Positions 1 through 7,383 of a stretch of DNA of 10,718 bases are shown piece by piece (positions within the stretch are counted from its first letter, which is position 1; every line of letters begins with the position of its first letter). The DNA is from Rickettsiaceae bacterium (GTDB lineage: Bacteria; Pseudomonadota; Alphaproteobacteria; Rickettsiales; Rickettsiaceae), in assembly GCA_028372485.1 (NCBI GenBank), contig JAOMYS010000026.1, forward strand, positions 1 through 10,718, read 5' to 3'. Made by a program: the position numbers and the translations under genes. The notes beneath the pieces were generated by a model. It searched no databases, was not told where the DNA came from, and saw nothing but the letters and a program-made list of their open reading frames with translations.

Positions 1-20
1 TTAATTGTAGAATTAATTCC

Positions 21-125
21 TATGCTTTAGAGAGATCTCGTATAATTCTCGCACTTACGTACTCAAATTTACGAGACGACAAGTTGGGAATAGTAATACT
101 CAAATCATGGAATGACTCGAGAGGC
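21..125. repeat. Dispersed quasi-palindromic repeat, copy A
   Basis: This copy aligns with 4545-4650 (copy B) and with the end of the window (copy C). Positions 21-86 match copy B closely, differing mostly by 2-nt indels: both run from TATGCTTTAGAG through TCTCGTATAA to TTTACGAGA and GACAAGTTG. The core is an imperfect inverted repeat, with TCTCGTA at 37-43 facing TACGAGA at 70-76. A second module at 91-115 (TAGTAATACTCAAAT, then GGAATGAC) resembles the start of copy C's right half. It lies in a gene-free stretch and looks like an intergenic palindromic element of the kind common in Rickettsiales. No coding sequence is visible in 1-219. Confidence 0.7.
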
Positions 126-172
126 TAAGTTTTTATAAAATCTTGTGGGCAATGCCACCAACTTACGGAATG

Positions 173-215
173 ATAAAAGAGGCGCTCGCTCGGCGTTTTG
201 CAGAGCGAGTTACTT
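173..215 (-). terminator. rpsU: Probable rpsU terminator hairpin
   Basis: Read on the minus strand just after the rpsU stop, CTCGCTC (209-203) pairs with GAGCGAG (191-185) around an 11-nt loop that can form two further inner base pairs. It is followed by CGCC and then CTCTTTTAT. The stem is GC-rich in AT-rich surroundings and is well placed to end rpsU transcription. The U tract is short and set back a few bases, so this is a probable rather than textbook intrinsic terminator. Confidence 0.5.
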
Positions 216-219
216 TACT

Positions 220-426
220 TTAATTGTCTTCTAATCTTCTTCTGCGGTTATTTTTTCTGATTCGCTTTTCAGCTTCTTGCTTTTCACGCACTCTTTTTAC
301 GGAAGGAGGTTCGTAAAAACGAGACATTTTAAGCTTACGAGAAACTAACTCTCTTTGAAGTTGCTTCTTTAAGTCTCTCATTGCTCTTTCGCAATTTCCA
401 CCATGAACACTTACATGTACGGCCAC
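220..426 (-). CDS. rpsU: 30S ribosomal protein bS21
   Basis: Small basic protein (68 aa) of the 30S subunit that sits near the 3' end of 16S rRNA and helps mRNA binding at initiation. The sequence follows the bS21 pattern: a short N-terminal strand, then LKKQLQRE at residues 19-26, then the EPPSVKRVREKQEAEKRIRK stretch and an arginine-rich C-terminus (RRRR). The length is normal for the family. The start is GTG at 424-426. An ATG 7 nt upstream is out of frame, and the GTG has a full AAGGAGGT Shine-Dalgarno (436-443) with a 9-nt spacer. The gene is divergent from a COQ9-family gene, an arrangement typical of alphaproteobacteria. Confidence 0.95.
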   Translation of the reverse strand: MAVHVSVHGGNCERAMRDLKKQLQRELVSRKLKMSRFYEPPSVKRVREKQEAEKRIRKNNRRRRLEDN

Positions 427-435
427 TAGACATTT

Positions 436-443
436 ACCTCCTT
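436..443 (-). promoter_or_regulatory. rpsU: Full-consensus Shine-Dalgarno of rpsU
   Basis: Read on the minus strand this is AAGGAGGT, an eight-base complement to the usual 16S rRNA 3' end, placed 9 nt before the GTG start. It is the strongest ribosome binding site in the window: rpsO has AAGGAG, rpmF GAGGG, and pnp and bamE only AAGG. COQ9, ileS, truB and fabH have nothing clear. It decides the GTG start. Confidence 0.8.
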
Positions 444-458
444 AACAGGCAGTTATAA

Positions 459-487
459 TTGAATTGAAAGCATATTATCTATATAGT
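459..487 (+). promoter_or_regulatory. Predicted promoter of the COQ9-ileS transcript
   Basis: TTGAAT (459-464), a 17-nt spacer and TATAGT (482-487) lie about 30 nt before the COQ9 start codon. The -10 box matches five of six consensus bases and the -35 box four. It interleaves with the opposite-facing rpsU promoter, so the two could compete for RNA polymerase. The prediction rests on sequence alone. Confidence 0.45.
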
Positions 488-502
488 TTAGCATTAAGTC
501 AA
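474..502 (-). promoter_or_regulatory. rpsU: Predicted rpsU promoter (sigma70-type)
   Basis: On the minus strand a -35 box TTGACT (502-497) and a -10 box GATAAT (479-474) are separated by exactly 17 nt. Both boxes match five of six consensus bases. The position gives a leader of roughly 40 nt carrying the rpsU Shine-Dalgarno. It overlaps the predicted promoter of the divergent gene. Confidence 0.6.
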
Positions 503-519
503 GTATAAAACCAATAAAT

Positions 520-1140
520 ATGGCAGATATCGCAAGTAAACATGCAGAATGTAGATGCAAATTCTTTGAAGCATTATCAGAAATATTAGAAACCAATTCT
601 TGGTCAAAGAAAACTATTCCGGAAGCAGAGAAGAAGTGTGATTTTGCTTCTGGTTATCATCATGTTCTTTTTCCGGCTGGGATTAGTCAAGTGATCAGTA
701 AGTTTGAGCTATGGCAAGATAATAAGATGTTAAATCTTTTAAATTCAGTAAAGAGACCAGGCAAGATAAGAGAAAAGATTGCTCTTGCTCTTGAGGTGCG
801 TATCATGCAAATTCTTTCAAAAGAGGCTATGTTTAATGTGAATGCATTTTTTTCAACGCCTTCAAATATTCTCTCTGGTGGTAAATCGGCATATGCCACA
901 TGTGACGCTATATGGAGATATGCGGGTGATAAGTCTAACGATTTTAATTATTACACAAAAAGAGGGTTACTATTTTCTGTATATCAATCAAGTAAATTAT
1001 TTTACTTTGCTGATAATTCTAAAGATCACAAAGATACTAAAGAATTTATTAAAAATGCACTTGATAATATCGTCAATATTGCTAGTTTTAAGAGTCAAGT
1101 TAAAACTGAAGATATTCCTATCTTGAGGCTTTTTTGTTAA
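520..1140 (+). CDS. COQ9-family protein (ubiquinone biosynthesis accessory)
   Basis: This 206-aa protein belongs to the COQ9 family, which was also catalogued in bacteria as the 'rpsU-divergently transcribed protein'. Its position beside rpsU fits that name exactly. Visible hallmarks are the KIREKIALALEVRI segment (82-95), IWRYAGD (131-137) and DFNYYTKR (141-148), followed by VYQSSKLFYFADNS (154-167). In eukaryotes COQ9 is a lipid-binding partner of the hydroxylase COQ7 in ubiquinone synthesis. A similar role here is inferred from family membership. The ATG at 520 has no clear Shine-Dalgarno, but no better start exists. ileS begins 29 nt after the stop, so cotranscription is likely. Confidence 0.87.
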   Translation: MADIASKHAECRCKFFEALSEILETNSWSKKTIPEAEKKCDFASGYHHVLFPAGISQVISKFELWQDNKMLNLLNSVKRPGKIREKIALALEVRIMQILSKEAMFNVNAFFSTPSNILSGGKSAYATCDAIWRYAGDKSNDFNYYTKRGLLFSVYQSSKLFYFADNSKDHKDTKEFIKNALDNIVNIASFKSQVKTEDIPILRLFC

Positions 1141-1169
1141 GGGAATTAATTTAAATATACATAAGAACT

Positions 1170-4100
1170 ATGGCAGAGCAAAAATATTACCCAGATGTTA
1201 AATCTAATGTTAACTTTCCTGAAATAGAGAACGAAATATTAAAATTCTGGAAGGATAACGATATTTTTCAAAAATCTGTTGATACTAGAGACTCTCTTAA
1301 AGAAAATAAAAATAACGAGTTTATTTTCTATGATGGCCCTCCATTTGCAAATGGCCTGCCGCATTATGGGCATTTACTTACTGGTTTTGTAAAGGATATG
1401 TATGCTCGTTACCAAACAACGAAAGGGAAAAAAGTTGAGCGTCGTTTTGGTTGGGACTGCCATGGTCTTCCAGCAGAGATGGGAGCAGAAAAAGAACTTG
1501 GATTTTCTGGCCGTATTGCAATTAATGAATATGGTATAGATAAATTCAATGCACATTGCCGTAGTTCAGTGATGAAATACTCTAAAGACTGGGAAAAATA
1601 TGTGCATCGCCAAGCAAGATGGGTTGATTTTGAAAATTCGTATAAGACTATGGATAAAAGCTTTATGGAGTCAGTCCTTTGGGCTTTTAAGGAGCTTTAT
1701 AAAAAAGGTCTGATCTACGAATCTATGAGGGTAATGCCATATTCATGGGCATGTGAAACTCCTCTTTCTAATTTTGAAACAAGACTAGATAATTCATATA
1801 GAGAGCGTGCTGATAAAGCCGTGACCGTTGCTTTTGAACTTAATGCCAAGCCTGAATTTATAAAAGAAGAGTGCAGGAAATATAAGATTCTCGCATGGAC
1901 GACAACGCCTTGGACTCTACCGTCCAATCTTGCTCTTGGCGCAGGAGCTGAGATGAATTATGTATATGTAATTAAAGATGATGTTTGCTATATTATCGCT
2001 GATTTTGCTGTAAAATCTTATGCAAAAGAGCTCGGGATAAGTGGGGAAGAAAAGCTGACCACCTTTAAAGGCAGCATGTTATCTGGCCTTACTTACAGAC
2101 CATTATTTCATTATTTTAAGGATCATCCAAATAGCTTTAAAATCTTCTGTGCAGAGTTTGTACAAGAAGGTGATGGTACTGGTATTGTACATATGGCTCC
2201 TGGCTTTGGTGAGGATGATCAAGTTGTATGTCAGGAAGAAGGAATAGATCTTGTTTGTCCCGTCGATAATGCAGGTAAATTCACAAAAGAAATAACTGAT
2301 TTTTCTGGAATGCAAGTATTTGATGCAAATGATCCCGTTATCATCAAGCTAAAAGAGCAGGGGCAATGGATTAAGACAGAGCAATATTTACATAATTATC
2401 CTCACTGCTGGAGGACGGACACACCTCTGATATATAAAGCTGTTCCATCATGGTATGTAAAAGTTACTGAATTTAAAGATCGTATGGTTGAATTAAACCA
2501 GCAAATCAATTGGATACCGCATAATGTTAAGGATGGGTTATTTGGCAAATGGCTTGAAAATGCACGTGACTGGTCTATCAGTAGAAACAGATTCTGGGGT
2601 ACTCCTATTCCTGTTTGGAAGTCAGACGATTCTGATTATCAGCGGATAGATGTGTATGGGTCGGTAGAAGAGCTTGAGGCAGATTTTGGAGTCAAAGTAG
2701 AAGACTTACATAAGCCATTTATTGACGATCTGGTTCGCCCGAACCCTGATGACCCAACTGGGAAATCAATGATGCGTAGGGTAGGCGATGTATTTGATTG
2801 CTGGTTTGAAAGTGGTTCTATGCCGTACGGTCAGGCGCATTACCCATTTGAGAATAAGGAGTGGTTTGAAAATCATTTTCCCGCAGATTTTATAGTAGAA
2901 TATTCAGCGCAAACAAGAGGGTGGTTCTACACATTGATGGTACTATCTACCGCTTTGTTTGATCGCCCTCCTTTTTTGAACTGTATTTGTCATGGTGTGA
3001 TTCTTGATTCAACTGGGCAGAAGCTATCAAAGCGTCTTAATAATTATGCTGATCCAATTGAATTATTTGAAAAATATGGTTCAGATGCTCTTAGGGTAAC
3101 CATGCTTTCGTCAAATGTGGTGAAAGGTCAGGAGCTATTGATAGATAAAGATGGAAAAATGGTATTTGATACTCTTCGCTTATTTATAAAACCTATCTGG
3201 AATGCGTATCACTTTTTTTGCTTATATGCTAATAGTGATGTGATAAAAGGAGAGATATCCTATGATTCTAAAAATGTTTTAGACTCATATATTCTATCAA
3301 AGCTTAAATTAGCAATTCTGGAGATAGAAAGATCAATGGATCTATTTGATAGCCAGTCTGCATATGATGCAATATCTGATTTTTTTGAAGTGCTTAATAA
3401 TTGGTATATCAGAAGGAGTCGCAATCGTTTCTGGAAGCCTGAAAAGGACCAAGACAAGATAGATGCTTATAATATTTTGTATACAGTTCTTGTGATGATG
3501 AGTAGGGCGATGTCATCTCTTCTTCCTCTGATATCAGAGCACATATATAAAGGGCTTGTAAAAAGTGATGATAGTCAAGATAGCGAAAGTGTACATCTTG
3601 TAGATTTTCCTGTACTTGATCAAGTAACTATTGATAAAGAGCTAGTCTATAACATGGATCAGATTCTTGATATTTGTAGTAGTGCTTTATTTATCAGAAG
3701 TGAGAAAAATATCAGAGTAAGGCAGCCCTTAGGTGATCTTAAAATTACTTCTAAAAATAGTGAGCTATTTAAAGATTTCGAGGATTTAATAAAAGATGAA
3801 ATCAACGTAAAATCAATTAGTTATAGTAATGATCTATCAAATGAGGCTGATACAAAATTATCTATAAAATTCCCCGTTTTAGGTAAAAGATTGCCTACTA
3901 AAATGAAAGAAATTATTTCAGCATCAAAGCAAGGTAAGTGGGAGTGTGATAATGATAATCACGTGCTAATTTCTGGAGAGAAATTACAAAAAGAAGAGTA
4001 CGATATTATTTTAGTTCCAAGGTCAAAAGAAGGTGCAAAATCACTATCTAATAACCAAGGAATGATACAGCTTGACCTTAACATTACAAAAGAGCTTAAA

Positions 4101-4346
4101 GATGAAGGAATAGCAAGGGATATAATAAGGCTTGTGCAGCAAGCACGCAAAAGTGCAGGGTATGATGTTTCTGATAGAATCAAACTGAAGTTAAAGTCTG
4201 ATATAGATTTAACTTCAGTTTTATCGTCTCATGCAGTATTGATTTCTGAGCAGACCTTGAGTGAATTTGATTCTACGTTTACTCATGATTATAGTTGTAA
4301 TACAGAGCTTCTTGATAAGAATATTGAGATTTTTCTTAAAAGGTGA
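1170..4346 (+). CDS. ileS: Isoleucyl-tRNA synthetase, type 2 (eukaryote-like)
   Basis: This class I synthetase charges tRNA-Ile in the cytosol and edits mis-activated valine. At 1058 aa it is longer than the common bacterial type 1 enzyme (about 940 aa) and matches the type 2 length. Landmarks in order: HIGH motif as HYGH (65-68), GWDCHGLP (94-101), the editing-domain threonine motif TTTPWT (244-249), the editing-domain GDGTGIVHMAPGFGEDD near 335-350, DCWFESG near 545, KMSKS motif as KLSKR (618-622), and the anticodon-binding domain with NWYIRRSRNRFW (744-755). The R in place of the final S of KMSKS is typical of type 2 enzymes, a class known for low sensitivity to mupirocin. The ATG start has only a weak AAGAA-like sequence upstream. 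Confidence 0.97.
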   Translation: MAEQKYYPDVKSNVNFPEIENEILKFWKDNDIFQKSVDTRDSLKENKNNEFIFYDGPPFANGLPHYGHLLTGFVKDMYARYQTTKGKKVERRFGWDCHGLPAEMGAEKELGFSGRIAINEYGIDKFNAHCRSSVMKYSKDWEKYVHRQARWVDFENSYKTMDKSFMESVLWAFKELYKKGLIYESMRVMPYSWACETPLSNFETRLDNSYRERADKAVTVAFELNAKPEFIKEECRKYKILAWTTTPWTLPSNLALGAGAEMNYVYVIKDDVCYIIADFAVKSYAKELGISGEEKLTTFKGSMLSGLTYRPLFHYFKDHPNSFKIFCAEFVQEGDGTGIVHMAPGFGEDDQVVCQEEGIDLVCPVDNAGKFTKEITDFSGMQVFDANDPVIIKLKEQGQWIKTEQYLHNYPHCWRTDTPLIYKAVPSWYVKVTEFKDRMVELNQQINWIPHNVKDGLFGKWLENARDWSISRNRFWGTPIPVWKSDDSDYQRIDVYGSVEELEADFGVKVEDLHKPFIDDLVRPNPDDPTGKSMMRRVGDVFDCWFESGSMPYGQAHYPFENKEWFENHFPADFIVEYSAQTRGWFYTLMVLSTALFDRPPFLNCICHGVILDSTGQKLSKRLNNYADPIELFEKYGSDALRVTMLSSNVVKGQELLIDKDGKMVFDTLRLFIKPIWNAYHFFCLYANSDVIKGEISYDSKNVLDSYILSKLKLAILEIERSMDLFDSQSAYDAISDFFEVLNNWYIRRSRNRFWKPEKDQDKIDAYNILYTVLVMMSRAMSSLLPLISEHIYKGLVKSDDSQDSESVHLVDFPVLDQVTIDKELVYNMDQILDICSSALFIRSEKNIRVRQPLGDLKITSKNSELFKDFEDLIKDEINVKSISYSNDLSNEADTKLSIKFPVLGKRLPTKMKEIISASKQGKWECDNDNHVLISGEKLQKEEYDIILVPRSKEGAKSLSNNQGMIQLDLNITKELKDEGIARDIIRLVQQARKSAGYDVSDRIKLKLKSDIDLTSVLSSHAVLISEQTLSEFDSTFTHDYSCNTELLDKNIEIFLKR

Positions 4347-4367
4347 ATAATTATTGGCTAGATAGCC

Positions 4368-4520
4368 AGATTCCGTATAGCTTCCTTAGCGGTCGACTGG
4401 CGTTGCCTGCATGGCTCTAAAAAGTCTAGAAAGTCCGCACACAGCCATCAATAAACCGTAAACGATTTCTGTGTCCTACGTCATTCCGCACGTGACTGCT
4501 AAGGGAGCTATACGGAATCT
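4368..4520 (+). repeat. 153-nt element bounded by 27-nt inverted repeats
   Basis: The left arm 4368-4394 and right arm 4494-4520 are inverted copies identical at 25 of 27 positions (AGATTCCGTATAGCT at the outer end of each). Both differences become G-U pairs if the plus strand is transcribed, so the RNA would form an unbroken 27-bp stem. The 99-nt interior can form an additional ACACAG/CTGTGT stem (4439-4444 with 4469-4474) or a competing ATGGCT/AGCCAT stem (4411-4416 with 4443-4448). There is no transposase, no obvious target duplication and no T-run after the right arm. It looks like a small palindromic or MITE-like element. A structured RNA at the ileS 3' end is the alternative. Confidence 0.65.
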
Positions 4521-4544
4521 TGTAACAACAGAAGAATCAACTTC

Positions 4545-4650
4545 TATGCTTTAGAGATCTCGTATAACTCGCAAAACGCTCATTTACGAGATGACAAGTT
4601 GAGGACTTTCATATAGTAATTCTCTAATTTACACTGATGAGAGTGAGAAA
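4545..4650. repeat. Dispersed quasi-palindromic repeat, copy B
   Basis: Positions 4545-4601 align with 21-86 from TATGCTTTAGAG through ATCTCGTATAA and TTTACGAGA to GACAAGTTG, with four 2-nt deletions relative to copy A. Similarity continues more loosely through ATAGTAATTCTC (about 4614) to near 4650. The inverted core is TCTCGTA (4558-4564) facing TACGAGA (4585-4591). It lies directly after the inverted-repeat element downstream of ileS. Confidence 0.7.
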
Positions 4651-4859
4651 GTTTGTTATTGCGTAAACGACTTTTCCCTCACACAATTGCCGCGCAGGCT
4701 AACGCCGGTTGTTTGCGGAATGACAATAGAGAGCAATTAAGCTCGATTTATTTTTATCTATTATTTGTGCGTCAATGTCTATGAGTTCTTATTGTCATGG
4801 AATATAAAAGCTCACAAATCTATGAGAATTTACATAATTAATGGAACGAGTCACGATGA

Positions 4860-4883
4860 GTACGCCTAAATAAATAGGCGTAC
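4860..4883 (-). terminator. pnp: Perfect 9-bp hairpin downstream of pnp (possible terminator or 3' end)
   Basis: GTACGCCTA (4860-4868) and TAGGCGTAC (4875-4883) are exact inverted copies around a 6-nt AT loop. On the minus strand the stem lies about 41 nt beyond the pnp stop codon. No T-run follows on either strand, so it is not a textbook intrinsic terminator. It may define or protect the pnp mRNA 3' end, or end transcription with the help of Rho. Confidence 0.4.
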
Positions 4884-4924
4884 AAAGAATAACGACATAA
4901 AAATTCAGAATAAATTAATTACAC

Positions 4925-7174
4925 TTAATTAAAGTATTTACGCTCCTTTACTTCTCCGTTATCACCATCTGAATCCTGTTTTTTATCATTCCATTTCTTA
5001 GCATTATCACGCTTTGCTCCTCTATCCTTATCTTTGCTATTATTTTTTCCAGCAAATGATTTTTTGTCTTTATCTCTCGGTGAGTTGATCTCCTCTGGCT
5101 TAATATCAGAGTCAACATTTTTGATAGTTAATTTGGCTTTGCCACGATCAAAACCAATAAACTTGACCTTTACTTTTTGACCTTCACTTAAGACAGATGA
5201 AACAGACTCTATCCTCTCTTGAGCAATTTCGCTGATATGTACAAAACCATCACGATTGCCTGAATAATTGACAAACGCACCAGCGTCAAGAATTTTTACT
5301 ACAGTACCTTCAAAGATATCCCCAAACTGAGGATCAATCGCAATCTCTTTTACCATTGCAACAGCGGCATCAAGTTTATCTTTTCCAACTGCAGAGACAG
5401 AAACTTGCCCCTCGTCAGTAATATCAACTTTTGCACCTGTTGTATCGCAAATCTCCCTGATTACCTTCCCTCCAGGGCCGATAATTTCACGAATCTTATC
5501 TTTGTTGACCATGAAAGATACAATCACTGGAGCATTATCACTGATTTCATTATTAGACGAAATCGCTTCTGCCATCTTGCCTAAAATATGAATACGCCCA
5601 TCTTTTGCTTGGGTCAGCGCTTCTTTCATAATATCAAGTGTAATACCAGCAACTTTTATATCCATCTGAAGTGCAGTCACACCTTCAGCTCCTCCTGCAA
5701 CTTTGAAATCCATATCGCCTAAATGATCTTCATCTGCAATAATATCTGACAATACTAGTAATTCATCTTTTTCCTTAATAAGACCCATAGCAATACCAGC
5801 TATAGGCTCTTTCATTGGTACACCAGAATTCATCATAGACATAGAACCACCACATACGGTTGCCATGGATGATGAACCATTTGACTCTGTAATTTCAGAT
5901 ACAACCCTAATAGTGTAAGGAAATTCATCTTTTGAAGGTAGCGCTCTCTTAAGAGCTCTCCATGCTAACTTACCATGCCCCGTTTCTCGTCTGCTTGGAG
6001 CACGCATCGGATACGCCTCGCCAACAGAATACGGTGGAAACAAATAGTTAAGCAGGAAGCTTTCCTTATATTCACCTTCTATACTATCTATGATTTGCTC
6101 ATCCTGACCTGTTCCAAGAGTTGTTGTGACAAGAGCCTGAGTTTCTCCACGAGTGAACAATGCAGAACCATGGGTGCTAGGTAGTAAAGACACTTCACAT
6201 TCAATCGGTCTGATTTCATTCGATTTTCTGCCATCAATACGCACTTTCTTTTTTAAAGTATCGCTTCTAAGTATCTCAGATTTTACACTAGATAAGGCAA
6301 AATCAATTTGCAATTCTGTGTGCCCATCCTCAGTAAAACGCTCTTTCATAGCATTTGATATAGCACTTATAGCTTCATAACGCTCTTGTTTTTCTTGTAT
6401 TGCAAATGCTTTTGCAATATCAGATTTTGTTAATTTGCTTATCTCGTTCCTTAATTCTTCTGGATATAGCTCCGTAGTTTCCCATGGGGTCTTACCAGCT
6501 TCAGATTTAAGCTCTTCAATTAATTTAATCACAGGGGCAAAACCCTCTTGCCCGAATCTAACAGCCTCTATCATTTGCTCTTCTGTTAGGAAATCAGCTT
6601 CTGATTCTACCATCATTACCGAATCTTTTGTTCCAGCAACAACAAGGTCAAGCTTGCTATTTTCCATATCAGATATAGATGGGTTAAGAACAAATTCATT
6701 ATCAATGAATCCGACCCTACTACCGGCTACAATATCCAAAAATGGTACGCCAGAGATACTAAGTGCAGCTGATGCACCTATCAAGGCTAGAATATCAGTA
6801 CTAAATCTTTCATCAAATGAATGTACTGTACAAAGTACTTGTGTTTCATTGAAGAACGCAGGATGGAATAGAGGACGGATAGGACGATCAATTAATCTTG
6901 ACACCAAAGTTTCTTTTTCTGTGCCTCTTCCCTCACGTTTAAAAAAACCACCAGGTATTTTACCAGCAGCATATGCTTTTTCTTGATAGTGCACTGTAAG
7001 AGGGAAGAAACTTATTCCCTCCTTTTGTTCCTTTGCGCTAACTGCGGTACATTGAACAACAGAATCACCCATTTTAACTATGACTGCGCCATCGGCTTGC
7101 CTTGCAATCTTACCTGTTGATAATTCTAGCGTTTCACCGTTCCAATCTATCTTTTTTATTATCTCATTAAACAT
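4925..7174 (-). CDS. pnp: Polynucleotide phosphorylase (PNPase)
   Basis: This 3'-to-5' phosphorolytic exoribonuclease turns over mRNA and is a usual degradosome partner. The 749-aa protein has the full domain order: first RNase PH domain with FKREGRGTEKETL and RLIDRPIRPLF (around 80-105), a helical linker, second RNase PH domain with DEDHLGDMDFK (catalytic D483, D489 and K491 in this numbering), a KH domain with GPGG at 566-569, and an S1 domain at about 619-690. A hydrophilic K/D/N-rich tail follows. I chose the ATG at 7172-7174. A TTG one codon upstream is also open, and both sit behind a modest AAGG site. FKREGR is followed by G where many family members have P, a minor variation. Confidence 0.97.
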   Translation of the reverse strand: MFNEIIKKIDWNGETLELSTGKIARQADGAVIVKMGDSVVQCTAVSAKEQKEGISFFPLTVHYQEKAYAAGKIPGGFFKREGRGTEKETLVSRLIDRPIRPLFHPAFFNETQVLCTVHSFDERFSTDILALIGASAALSISGVPFLDIVAGSRVGFIDNEFVLNPSISDMENSKLDLVVAGTKDSVMMVESEADFLTEEQMIEAVRFGQEGFAPVIKLIEELKSEAGKTPWETTELYPEELRNEISKLTKSDIAKAFAIQEKQERYEAISAISNAMKERFTEDGHTELQIDFALSSVKSEILRSDTLKKKVRIDGRKSNEIRPIECEVSLLPSTHGSALFTRGETQALVTTTLGTGQDEQIIDSIEGEYKESFLLNYLFPPYSVGEAYPMRAPSRRETGHGKLAWRALKRALPSKDEFPYTIRVVSEITESNGSSSMATVCGGSMSMMNSGVPMKEPIAGIAMGLIKEKDELLVLSDIIADEDHLGDMDFKVAGGAEGVTALQMDIKVAGITLDIMKEALTQAKDGRIHILGKMAEAISSNNEISDNAPVIVSFMVNKDKIREIIGPGGKVIREICDTTGAKVDITDEGQVSVSAVGKDKLDAAVAMVKEIAIDPQFGDIFEGTVVKILDAGAFVNYSGNRDGFVHISEIAQERIESVSSVLSEGQKVKVKFIGFDRGKAKLTIKNVDSDIKPEEINSPRDKDKKSFAGKNNSKDKDRGAKRDNAKKWNDKKQDSDGDNGEVKERKYFN

Positions 7175-7307
7175 CAAATTATTACCTTATTATTATATTT
7201 TCATTGCTATGGGAAGAAGCTTACACGTAAAGCATTCCAAAGCTGCCCTTTGCTCAAAGTACTAAGATTTATTCTATTTATCAGGGATACGGTTATTCAC
7301 AAAATCT

Positions 7308-7337
7308 ATTATGCTTAAATAACAAATTGATGATCAA
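7308..7337 (-). promoter_or_regulatory. pnp: Possible internal pnp promoter in the rpsO-pnp gap
   Basis: On the minus strand TTGATC (7337-7332), an 18-nt spacer and CATAAT (7313-7308) match four and five of six sigma70 consensus bases. They lie in the 209-nt gap between rpsO and pnp, which is far longer than the other gaps of this cluster. In E. coli a separate pnp promoter and an RNase III-processed hairpin occupy the equivalent gap. Here only weak hairpins are seen, for example CAAAG/CTTTG at about 7239-7253. Confidence 0.33.
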
Positions 7338-7383
7338 TGATAAAAATGTGAGTTTTATATATCACTAAAGTTAAGGTCTTAAG

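Larger units (their letters stand above)
4347..4924. other. Gene-free convergent gap between ileS and pnp
   Basis: This 578-nt stretch contains no credible coding sequence and no tRNA or rRNA that I can recognise. It holds, in order: a short palindrome right after ileS (4355-4368), an inverted-repeat element (4368-4520), copy B of the dispersed repeat (4545-4650), a GC-richer patch with hairpin potential (4660-4735), about 120 nt of plain AT-rich sequence (4740-4859), and a perfect hairpin (4860-4883). Both flanking genes point into it, so it must contain the 3' ends of both transcripts. Confidence 0.7.

Noticed and set aside
4355..4368. Palindrome TGGCTAGATAGCCA right after ileS as a terminator
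   Set aside because: Only about five base pairs with a tight loop and no following T-run on the plus strand.
4779..4826. Direct repeat CTATGAG (twice, about 40 nt apart)
   Set aside because: Seven bases in AT-rich sequence is expected by chance and no third unit is present.
4521..4924. A tRNA or other known RNA gene in the ileS-pnp gap
   Set aside because: No acceptor-stem and T-loop (GTTCRA) combination or other known RNA signature is visible; the hairpins are explained by palindromic repeats.
6435..6986. A 183-codon open frame on the plus strand
   Set aside because: It lies wholly antisense to the conserved second half of the first PNPase domain and linker. Its translation is rich in serine and shows no family features, so it is a shadow of pnp.
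7345..7376. GTGA/TCAC stem followed by ATTTTTAT as an rpsO terminator on the minus strand
   Set aside because: A four-base-pair AT-rich stem with a 10-nt loop is too weak to call, and cotranscription with pnp is expected.
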